Below, in pieces: positions 1 to 6,725 of a stretch of DNA of 10,231 nucleotides. Origin of the DNA: Thalassiosira profunda (lineage: Eukaryota > Bacillariophyta > Thalassiosirophyceae > Thalassiosirales > Thalassiosiraceae); assembly GCA_036939355.1 (NCBI GenBank), contig JALLAP010000829.1:1-10231 (forward strand), written 5' to 3'. How positions within the stretch are numbered: the stretch's first letter is position 1; the number at the start of each line of letters is the position of its first letter. A program made the translations under genes and the position numbers. The notes below the pieces were generated by a model that worked only from the letters and a program-made list of their open reading frames with translations, had not been told where the DNA came from and searched no databases.

Positions 1-1234
1 CCTCGGCGGCCCTTCTCAGCACGTAAAGATCTTTGGAGACGGTCGACAACACCTGAGGGCGCTGCACCTTTACGGCCACCTTGGTATCTTTGCCGTCGTT
101 GAGGGTTGCGAGATACACTTGGGCAAGACTGGCGGCTGCGACAGGCTCCTCGGATATGGATGTAAAGAATTGGCCAAGCGGTCCTCCAAGCTCCGATTCA
201 ATCTGCCTCACTGCAACTGCAGTATCGAACGCCTCCACGCCATCCTGCAGTTTCGTCAGTTCGTCCAGAGTGGCCTGCGGGAGGACGTCGGGCCTCACGC
301 TCATCATCTGCCCAGCCTTGATGAACGTGGGACCCAAGTCCTGCAAGTCCATACGAGCTTGCCTGCTCAATAATGGGATTTGCTTCTCGCTAATCTCGCC
401 CTCAGCGATGAACAAAGTCACGAGCTTGGTCAAGAAAGGCACCGCCTTGCCCAGAAAATACGACCACCGCTTGTTCAATGCGCCGCGTTCCTTCTGCCAG
501 TACTGTTCGATGAGTTCCTTAGAATAGACCAACGGAAGACCCTCCTCGTCCAATGCATTATTCGACGTGTCGAGGGACACGTACGATTTTTCCGCGGACG
601 ACGCTGTCAAGTCTTTCATCGACACTGCGGCGTTCACGGCGATGGTGGCAGCGGTAGCGGCAGAGACAGCACCTGAGGCGGCAATTCGATCGGCGAGGCT
701 GTTCTTTCCGCTGGGCTGGATGTCGTCCAAAGATTCTGCGGGCATGTCAGCAGCCACAGCTTTACCGGAATCATCACTCTGCGGTTTGCGTTTCATGGTA
801 TCCTTAGAGGAGGTCATCTTTACGCCATTAATCTCCCCTGTGATGTCCATGCCCTCGAACCCGTCCTCGGGCATCGGAGGAACATCCGCATCCGTGTCCA
901 TTGACTCTGATTCAGCCGCCATGCCAGCAACATCCGCTTCCCCCTCTTCTGCCTTCGTCGAGGTCGACTCCAGCAATGTTGCAGTAGAGACGGCATCGTC
1001 GTCCTTGGAGTTCTGGACCTCGAAGAACCGCCCCGTGCGATCGTCGTATCCCAGATCCTTGTTCCGCTTCGTGGTGATAACCGCGTCGAACTGCTCCTGC
1101 TTCAACAGCATGGGCAGCGGCGCCACGTGCTGGGAAGAGTGGCGCGTGGCAGATTGAGGTCGGGGCGCCGTCGTGAAGGCGCCGGCGCCCGAGGCGGCCA
1201 ACAACGCGGCGAGGATATTGGGAGAGAAGTTCAT
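1..1234 (-). CDS. Plastid-targeted ABC1/ADCK-family atypical kinase, N-terminal part (cut by window edge)
   Basis: The minus-strand frame is open from ATG at 1234-1232 to the left edge, giving about 411 residues with no intron. It begins with a hydrophobic signal peptide (about residues 4-19) and the motif GAGAF-TTAP. The Phe after the cleavage site is the hallmark of bipartite import into diatom complex plastids. An acidic, Ser/Ala-rich linker of unknown role follows, to about residue 225. The conserved ABC1 region then starts with SKELIEQYWQKE. The family KxGQ motif is KAGQ at 306-309, the Ala-rich loop AAAS is at 366-369, and the nucleotide-binding lysine in VAVKVQRP is K389. ABC1 kinases (UbiB/ADCK/ABC1K) are ATP-binding regulators of prenylquinone and isoprenoid-lipid metabolism, in plastids often at plastoglobules or thylakoids. 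The catalytic C-lobe lies outside the window, so catalytic competence and the ABC1K subgroup cannot be judged. The start has A at -3. Family call is firm; plastid location is strong inference. Confidence 0.93.
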   Translation of the reverse strand, partial: MNFSPNILAALLAASGAGAFTTAPRPQSATRHSSQHVAPLPMLLKQEQFDAVITTKRNKDLGYDDRTGRFFEVQNSKDDDAVSTATLLESTSTKAEEGEADVAGMAAESESMDTDADVPPMPEDGFEGMDITGEINGVKMTSSKDTMKRKPQSDDSGKAVAADMPAESLDDIQPSGKNSLADRIAASGAVSAATAATIAVNAAVSMKDLTASSAEKSYVSLDTSNNALDEEGLPLVYSKELIEQYWQKERGALNKRWSYFLGKAVPFLTKLVTLFIAEGEISEKQIPLLSRQARMDLQDLGPTFIKAGQMMSVRPDVLPQATLDELTKLQDGVEAFDTAVAVRQIESELGGPLGQFFTSISEEPVAAASLAQVYLATLNDGKDTKVAVKVQRPQVLSTVSKDLYVLRRAAE

Positions 1235-1691
1235 CGTTAAGTTACGGGGCAGGTGCAGCACGAGTGTGGAGTGAGCACCGAGTTTGTGATTAGTGAGCTG
1301 CCGACCGCAAGAGGGGAGGATGGGATGACGCGAGATATGAGCTGGCTCTCAGCGGCGGCTCGGCAGGATTATGGTATGAGGAAGCCGCGTGCGCCGGGAG
1401 GTGGGGGTGGCGGAGGGAGAACGTGGCGTTTGTTGTGCTGGGCGGCCAGCGCCAGCGCAGAAAAAAAGGAGGTGGAGGTCACGACTCGGCCACGTTGCTT
1501 GACATTATTGCAGCGACTGCCTCATTCAGTCAGTCGCACGAGAAGAGAAGGGCCTCGGCGCGCTGCAACTGCAACAATTGCTGGAGAAACCCAGATGTAC
1601 CTAAGCTCGCTGCTTTGCCAAGGATGTCCAAGGGCTTGGAATAAATCTGTGTAGACTATTGAACATTACTTGTTCACATGTTGCGATTGGG
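1235..1691. other. Intergenic: upstream of the ABC1K gene and 3' flank of the four-pass membrane gene
   Basis: No convincing gene. The one open plus-strand frame (about 1253-1654) starts with GTG, has Gly-rich low-complexity content and resembles nothing I know. Visible items are a G-rich stretch near 1396-1422, a TGACGC hexamer at 1326-1331 (92-97 nt upstream of the ABC1K start) and an inverted repeat, GCGACTG at 1513-1519 with CAGTCGC at 1531-1537, separated by 11 nt. No TATA box or clear poly(A) signal was recognised. Confidence 0.6.
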
Positions 1692-2996
1692 CTACGAGCA
1701 TATCCTAGAGCCCTCTCCTGCCTCCTCTTGAGTGGTCGAAGCGCTGCACTCGGAACATTCCGTATCTGTGGTAGTGTTCAACTCTTCATCAATTTGCTTT
1801 CCATCTTGCTTTTCCGCATCGTCTGAGCTGCAATAGCCATCCGCAGATACATTGATTGGCAGGAGAGACTCGGCATCCTCCTCCACGTCTCTGTTCGTCC
1901 GTTGCAACGCTTCCTCCCTCGCCCGCCTCCGATCCATCCTCCGTTTGAACAATCTTACCCGCCGCCCGTTCCTTCGTACTTGCTTGAACATGGTCAGCAC
2001 CAAAACGCCACTGGCGATCCACAACACGCACGCGATGAGCAAGTAATGAGCTCCCGAAGATAGGGAGCAGACTTGATTGCGGCACAAATGGCTGTCAAGG
2101 AAGAGCAGCGTCAGGCTTTGGAGCAGGTACGCCGCCACGAAGCAGATGGAGATGGGCCGATATCCCGACGAGTTGATGTCTAGCAAGCGATGTTCGTCGG
2201 TAGCCGCCGCCAGCTGTGTTGCTGTATCAGTTTGCCCGAGCAGCTCCATCCGCGACGGTTGCCTCAGCAGCTTCCTCTGCCCGTCTTTCCGACCTCTTCG
2301 TCTTCTCCTGGCCTCCCTGCCCCTCCTTACTATCAACGTTCCCAACAACAATGTTGCCACCACCCCGCAAATTGAACCCGCCATGAAGAACACTCGGGCG
2401 AGGTTCCACTTGCCGTCATGCCGGGCGCTCGCCGATGTGATTTGCAACCGATGGCACTCCCAATACTCTTCCGGAAGATTCATCTCGTATTCGTCGTCGT
2501 CGTTGTACGGATAGTCCGCCGACACGAGTACATCGTCGTGGTCCGGCTCCTGCATCCATCCCTTCGATTGCGCATCAGGGGCAGGGTGGTACGTCGTTCG
2601 AACGACCAACGTTACATCGCGCTGCACGTCCGTGGCCGTTTTGGCGGTCCACAGGGGCAGCCGTGCCGCCAGCCCCGAGTCATCCTCTCCGTCAGCACCC
2701 TCAACCGCCCCGTCGGCCGTCAGTTCGTCCAATGCCTCCTGCCGCAGCGCGCACACCTCCCACGCCGACAACCCGACGCGGTCGACGTTCCGGAGGTACG
2801 GGCTGAGCTCCAAAGGTTCCTCGAGAGCGACGAAGCTGGTCGAGCGGTGGGCGCAGATAGAGAAAACCACCGCAGCAATAGAGGTGAAGAGGGCGGCGTA
2901 CAGCGGGGCGTGTTGCGGCAGGGCGTCGAGGGGCGACGCGTCGTCGAACGCATGCGGGTTGGCGCGCCGGCGTCCCGATCTCTCTTCGACCGTCAT
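1692..2996 (-). CDS. Four-pass membrane protein of unknown function
   Basis: A 434-residue single-exon frame with ATG at 2996-2994 and stop TAG at 1692-1694. I do not recognise the family. Four hydrophobic segments are visible: about 31-49, 202-223, 281-300 and 316-337. Strongly basic stretches follow segment 2 (RRGREARRRRRGRK) and segment 4 (RRNGRRVRLFKRRMDRRR). By the positive-inside rule this gives cytosolic N- and C-termini, a large first outer loop (about 50-201), a basic cytosolic loop (224-280) and a short second outer loop (301-315). The first outer loop carries C82 in GLSAWEVC and C181 in YWECHRLQ; the second carries C305 and C310. Both pairs could be disulfides. The C-terminal tail (about 365-434) is acidic and Ser/Thr-rich. 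The topology resembles claudin/PMP22-like tetraspans and GLxxWxxC vaguely recalls their loop signature, but the match is too weak to name it. It is transcribed divergently from the cysteine-module gene, about 430 nt between ATGs. Confidence 0.85.
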   Translation of the reverse strand: MTVEERSGRRRANPHAFDDASPLDALPQHAPLYAALFTSIAAVVFSICAHRSTSFVALEEPLELSPYLRNVDRVGLSAWEVCALRQEALDELTADGAVEGADGEDDSGLAARLPLWTAKTATDVQRDVTLVVRTTYHPAPDAQSKGWMQEPDHDDVLVSADYPYNDDDEYEMNLPEEYWECHRLQITSASARHDGKWNLARVFFMAGSICGVVATLLLGTLIVRRGREARRRRRGRKDGQRKLLRQPSRMELLGQTDTATQLAAATDEHRLLDINSSGYRPISICFVAAYLLQSLTLLFLDSHLCRNQVCSLSSGAHYLLIACVLWIASGVLVLTMFKQVRRNGRRVRLFKRRMDRRRAREEALQRTNRDVEEDAESLLPINVSADGYCSSDDAEKQDGKQIDEELNTTTDTECSECSASTTQEEAGEGSRICS

Positions 2997-3424
2997 TGCA
3001 GCAGGCTGCTCGTATCATGTGCACATATGTGCCATGGCTGGCCTGGCCGCCTTGCACTGCCCGGCATCGTTGCCGGCCCCGTCATGCAGAGCCCCGCGCA
3101 TATGCATCGACTTTGGTGCATCGAGGTGGAGGGGTCTGAAGTTTGATATTGTGAAGCAGGTTGTGTTTCAGCGGTGGCTTCTGTGTGGAATGGCGTCACG
3201 CGTCACACTGCAAATATTACTGCCACATTACTGCCTAAAAAAGACGGTTCATCCCTTTTGGTGTGCGTGAACGTCTTTGCAAATCCTCGATCAGCCCCCG
3301 CGGCTCGCCCTCTCCCAACCGGCCCTCCGCTCCACCACGCGGTTGGTGGCGGCTCCCAGTGCTTGCCAATGCTCACAATTCTCTCGCCTAGCCTCTGCCG
3401 GCGTCCAGTTGGGCCAGCTTGACG
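2997..3424. promoter_or_regulatory. Divergent promoter interval
   Basis: This gap lies head-to-head between the four-pass membrane gene (minus) and the cysteine-module gene (plus), so it must hold both promoters unless one has a distant upstream exon. Visible items are a perfect 12-bp palindrome GCACATATGTGC at 3021-3032, two GCGTCA hexamers 7 nt apart at 3193-3198 and 3200-3205 (TGACGC on the other strand), an A-run at 3237-3242 and a pyrimidine-rich stretch around 3300-3400. No clear TATA box was seen. The boundaries are set by the start codons, not by mapped transcripts. Confidence 0.55.
3193..3205. promoter_or_regulatory. Tandem TGACGC (bZIP/CRE-like) elements
   Basis: Two GCGTCA hexamers lie at 3193-3198 and 3200-3205, one base apart, reading TGACGC on the minus strand. 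TGACG cores are bound by bZIP factors. TGACGT/TGACGC-type elements have been described in CO2/cAMP-responsive diatom promoters. Function here is inferred only from motif and position. Confidence 0.3.
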
Positions 3425-6400
3425 ATGGCCGCCGCCGACGATCGGCTTACAAAGCGGGGGCGAGGAAGTGCGATTGGTGCCCCCTCCTCATCGACCGCCC
3501 ACCAACCCTCACCGCCGGCACCGCCGGCGCCAGCCCACCAACCGACCCCGCCGACCACAAAAAGGCGAAGGCACTACAGGATGGAGCGAAAAGACGCCCT
3601 CGTCGCCTCCGCGGCCGCCGCGGTGCTCGCCCTCGCCGCTCCGCAGAGAGTGATGGCGACGACCAACTTCTGTGGCACCAGCTGGGGAGACGCCAGCTCG
3701 AACTGCGACGCCCGCCAGCCCTGCCCGAGCGGGACGGACCAGGAGTGCACCAGTGGTGGCGTCTGCTGGGCCGATACGGACTGTAACACGGCAGAGGGGC
3801 ATGGTATACTGTTCGACAAAGGGCATCCGTCTCACATGCGATTTTGCGGCAGTTCGTGGAACGATGCCAGCGACAATTGCAGCGTGGAGCGGCACTGTCC
3901 GAGCGGGGAGGACGATGAGTGCCCCGGGGACGAGGAGTGCTATTCGTTTCTTGGGTGCAATTACGTCGATTTGATCGGGGGGCCGGCCGGGGCGGCCAGT
4001 TTGAACAGTGGAGGCGGCAACCCCGATCGACTGGACGGCGACCATCCTTCGAGAACCAACTTCTGCGGCTACGGCTGGGAAAACGCCAACACTGGGTGCG
4101 ACGAAGATCATTGGTGCCCGTCCGGGGCCGACGCCGACTGTCCCAGCGGCATGACGTGCTATGCCGGCACCGAGTGCAAATACGATGCAGACTTGGTCCC
4201 AACGGGGTCACCAAGCGAAAAGCCCACAGGGTCACCAAGTCCGGCCCCGATCGTGTACAACACCAAGGCCAACACGTCCTTCTGCTCGGACAGGTGGGAG
4301 GACGCCCGGAACACGTGCCGCATCGCGAGCCACTGCCCGAGCGGGAGCGACGCCGACTGTCCGGGGACGCAGACCTGCTACAGTTGGATGACTCCCTGCA
4401 ATATTATCGATTTCCGGAACTACCTGGACGAGCACGGGGTTGAGATTATGGGGGCGGAGAAGTGGCTGGTGCCGGACGATTGGGTGGAGGAGAATGATAG
4501 CACGCCGCAGTTGCCTCCGGCGGACATTGTCATGCCCACGCCGGCGGCGCTAGTGAGTCCGGGCTCGGCGCCTGCTCCACCGTTGGACGCAGCGCCGCCC
4601 GCATCAAATTGGTCGCAGTCTCCCACGCCAAAGCCCACGAGCGGCCAGCCGACGGTGCACGACCTGGACAAGGTCGATCCTAAGAATCACGTCTACTGCG
4701 GACGAACGTGGACGGATGCCGCGGAGCGGTGCTCGCCGGAAACGTTCTGTGCCGATGGGGCCCATCATAAATGCGACAACCCGCAGGATCACTGTTGGGT
4801 GGGGATCGACGCGTGCAACGCGGCGAAGTTTGGATTAGAAGATGCATCGGCAGCAGCCTCAGAGCCAACTCCGCCGTCTGTTACTTCGCCACCGACGAGC
4901 AAAGTGGTCAATCTGCCGACATTCTCCGAGTCCGACGTGACAGAAGTAGTGGAGGCACCAACGGACTCGGGGGACAACCAGGGAGGAATGGCGGGCAGCG
5001 GCGGAGACTCCTACTGCGCCAAAACGTACCTGCAGCTCGTGCAGAACTGCGCCAACCTCGACACGTGCAGCTCCTCCAAGCCGTGCCCGGATCGATATAG
5101 CTGCTTCTCGAACTACAAGTGCCCCGGGGCCGCGTCGAAGCCAATACCGGCCACGGCGCCGCCGACGCCGCGTCCAACGCAGCCTCCGGTCACGCCTGCG
5201 CCAGTTACTGATGCGCCCACTGGTTCGCCAGTCACTGCTGTGCCCACACACAGCCCCACAATCTTCTCTCTGTCGGAGGAGGAGGTATCCCAGCGGCTGA
5301 CAAACATGAACTCCTATTGCGCAGCGAGCTACGCCGAGGTTCTAGCGTCTTGCTCGTACGCCTTGCACACGTGCAACCCTGGCGACATGACCATGTGCCC
5401 TCCCGGAACGAACTGCTTCGATAACATTATTTGCCCCGACTCGACGCTGGCGGAGGCTCCGGCGACCGCTGAGTCGATACTGTCGCCGACGCCAAAACCA
5501 GTGTTCACGACGGAGAATGCGGTGATGACGGGGCAAAATTACTGCTCGACCAGTCTCGAGGAGCTGCAGCGGACGTGTGCGACGGCGCCCACGTGCAACG
5601 ATGGCGATGGCATGTGTCCGTCGGGGACGTTTTGCTTTGGAAATCACGTGTGCGATGCAGAGGCTGCGAGCGAAGCGTCCATGATGACATCGTCGCCGAC
5701 GCCGCCACCGACATCCAAACCAATCACCTCAGCTCCTACGGCAAGACCAACGTCAGAACCGACAAACTCCATTCCAGTCTCAATGAACAAGCCCAATACT
5801 GCAGTGGCTGATAGCCAAGCCTCTGCGGGGCAAAACTACTGCGCCAAAAGTGCCGTGGAACTCGAAACAACTTGTGCCTCGGCACCCACTTGCAACGATG
5901 GCGATGGGCCCTGTCCAAACGATACCTTCTGTTTTCCGAACGTAGTTTGCGAGTCAGCTGGCCAGGCTGCGGAGCCTTTGCCACCAGCACCACCAGTGGA
6001 GGACACGGTGGTCCACGCAGATACACCAGCAAGTGATCCTGCTTGCAACGCACTGTGCCTGCAACCCCTCAGCTACTCAGATTGCAAGTCTGCATTGAAC
6101 GACGGGGTGGAAATTTTCTCGTGCACGAGTCCGGAAGTCATTGTCGGCGACGTGTGCGCCGCAACCGGTCAATGCGGAACAGATTTCGAGCTGAAGAACT
6201 GTCCGGACGATCTGAGCGTGTACATCCGAGTGTTGCCGTCGATGTGCAAAGAGCAAGGACTGGTGAGTGGGTCCGGAGTGATTCCTGCGGCCACGATAGT
6301 GAATGCGGAAGAAGAAACGGACAGTGATGAAGGTAGCAGCGGCTTCGATCCTTCGGACCTGCCCATCTTTGGATTCGGAGGCTTGCAAGATGAGGAGACT

Positions 6401-6628
6401 GAAGCGTCAAGCGACGAGGATTCTAGCACTGCTGGTGAAGATGCAACCGAGTCCTGGGACACCTGGGCGCAAGGAGGAGATGGCGCCAAAGGGGACGACG
6501 AGTATGGCCTTGGCGACTGGTGGACCAGGCAGGAGAACTCAGCTTGTGGGCGCTTTGGTGCATGGAAGTCGACTCGAGTCGCTTTGACGGTGGCTCTGGC
6601 TGGCCTCGTTCTGATAAATGATACATAG
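3425..6628 (+). CDS. Secreted, probably GPI-anchored protein with nine six-cysteine modules
   Basis: A 1,067-residue frame from the first ATG after an in-frame TAG at 3389-3391. A second in-frame ATG at 3581 would begin directly with a signal peptide (MERKDALVASAAAAVLALAA, cleavage near VMA-TT) and may be the real start; both have A at -3. Nine cysteine modules follow. Modules 1-5 are of type CGxxWxDAxxxC...CPSGxDxxC, and modules 6-9 of type YCxxSxxELxxxC...TCNxGDGxCPxxTFCF. They are joined by Pro/Thr/Ser-rich linkers, probably O-glycosylated. Residues about 874-941 form a distinct eight-cysteine domain (GDVCAATGQCGTDFELKNC). An acidic Ser-rich stretch follows, then a hydrophobic end (VALTVALAGLVLI) that fits a GPI signal. 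Such modules occur in diatom secreted proteins, some linked to polysaccharide-active enzymes, so wall or frustule binding is plausible but unproven. No catalytic domain is visible. The gene lies tail-to-tail with SPX-GDPD. Confidence 0.93.
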   Translation: MAAADDRLTKRGRGSAIGAPSSSTAHQPSPPAPPAPAHQPTPPTTKRRRHYRMERKDALVASAAAAVLALAAPQRVMATTNFCGTSWGDASSNCDARQPCPSGTDQECTSGGVCWADTDCNTAEGHGILFDKGHPSHMRFCGSSWNDASDNCSVERHCPSGEDDECPGDEECYSFLGCNYVDLIGGPAGAASLNSGGGNPDRLDGDHPSRTNFCGYGWENANTGCDEDHWCPSGADADCPSGMTCYAGTECKYDADLVPTGSPSEKPTGSPSPAPIVYNTKANTSFCSDRWEDARNTCRIASHCPSGSDADCPGTQTCYSWMTPCNIIDFRNYLDEHGVEIMGAEKWLVPDDWVEENDSTPQLPPADIVMPTPAALVSPGSAPAPPLDAAPPASNWSQSPTPKPTSGQPTVHDLDKVDPKNHVYCGRTWTDAAERCSPETFCADGAHHKCDNPQDHCWVGIDACNAAKFGLEDASAAASEPTPPSVTSPPTSKVVNLPTFSESDVTEVVEAPTDSGDNQGGMAGSGGDSYCAKTYLQLVQNCANLDTCSSSKPCPDRYSCFSNYKCPGAASKPIPATAPPTPRPTQPPVTPAPVTDAPTGSPVTAVPTHSPTIFSLSEEEVSQRLTNMNSYCAASYAEVLASCSYALHTCNPGDMTMCPPGTNCFDNIICPDSTLAEAPATAESILSPTPKPVFTTENAVMTGQNYCSTSLEELQRTCATAPTCNDGDGMCPSGTFCFGNHVCDAEAASEASMMTSSPTPPPTSKPITSAPTARPTSEPTNSIPVSMNKPNTAVADSQASAGQNYCAKSAVELETTCASAPTCNDGDGPCPNDTFCFPNVVCESAGQAAEPLPPAPPVEDTVVHADTPASDPACNALCLQPLSYSDCKSALNDGVEIFSCTSPEVIVGDVCAATGQCGTDFELKNCPDDLSVYIRVLPSMCKEQGLVSGSGVIPAATIVNAEEETDSDEGSSGFDPSDLPIFGFGGLQDEETEASSDEDSSTAGEDATESWDTWAQGGDGAKGDDEYGLGDWWTRQENSACGRFGAWKSTRVALTVALAGLVLINDT
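3671..5950 (+). repeat. Array of nine six-cysteine protein modules
   Basis: First to last cysteine of each module: 3671-3784, 3845-3958, 4064-4177, 4283-4399, 4697-4816, 5015-5122, 5318-5434, 5543-5653 and 5840-5950. Cysteine steps in residues: modules 1-3, 11-6-8-6-6; module 4, 11-6-8-6-7; module 5, 11-6-8-7-7; module 6, 11-6-6-6-6; module 7, 11-7-8-6-6; modules 8 and 9, 11-6-7-6-6. The first step is 11 in all nine. Modules 1-5 keep the CxxxW aromatic and DA pair (NA in module 3), whereas 6-9 replace them with a Tyr before the first Cys and an EL/EV/QL helix-like segment. Three disulfides per module is an inference from the even cysteine count. Confidence 0.92.
4205..4239 (+). repeat. Short 24-nt-period repeat in a Pro/Ser/Thr linker
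   Basis: GGGTCACCAAG occurs at 4205-4215 and 4229-4239, an eight-codon period encoding PTGSPSEK then PTGSPSPA. It lies in the stalk between cysteine modules 3 and 4 and suggests slippage or unequal exchange in the linker. Confidence 0.6.
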
Positions 6629-6725
6629 AGCGTTACCATCTACAGCAACAATGCATCGCCGCAAGTCATCAGGCAACACTAGCAGGCTAAACATCCTCCG
6701 TTCTCGCCTCTACAGAACTGCTTGT
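6629..6725. other. Tail-to-tail intergenic gap of 97 nt
   Basis: This gap separates the stop codons of the cysteine-module gene (plus, TAG ending at 6628) and SPX-GDPD (minus, TAA at 6728-6726). The two 3' UTRs must therefore be very short or overlap as antisense transcripts. On the minus strand an AATAAA hexamer overlaps the SPX-GDPD stop codon (GAATAAAC); its use as a poly(A) signal is uncertain. Confidence 0.55.

Noticed and set aside
81..1157. Plus-strand ORFs over the left 1.2 kb
   Set aside because: The minus strand encodes an uninterrupted ABC1 kinase with family motifs; the plus-strand frames are shadows.
1513..1537. Hairpin GCGACTG...CAGTCGC as a terminator
   Set aside because: Rho-independent terminators do not apply to nuclear eukaryotic genes, and a 7-bp stem with an 11-nt loop can arise by chance.
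1253..1654. Possible small plus-strand gene upstream of ABC1K
   Set aside because: It starts with GTG, contains a Gly run from a G-rich stretch and has no recognisable domain.
2418..3270. Long plus-strand ORFs opposite the four-pass membrane gene
   Set aside because: They are Arg/Ser-rich antisense frames typical of GC-rich coding DNA, with no recognisable domain.
3447..4238. 263-residue minus-strand ORF opposite the cysteine-module gene
   Set aside because: It is an Arg/Pro-rich shadow of a GC-rich repeat-coding region, and the plus strand clearly carries the protein signal.
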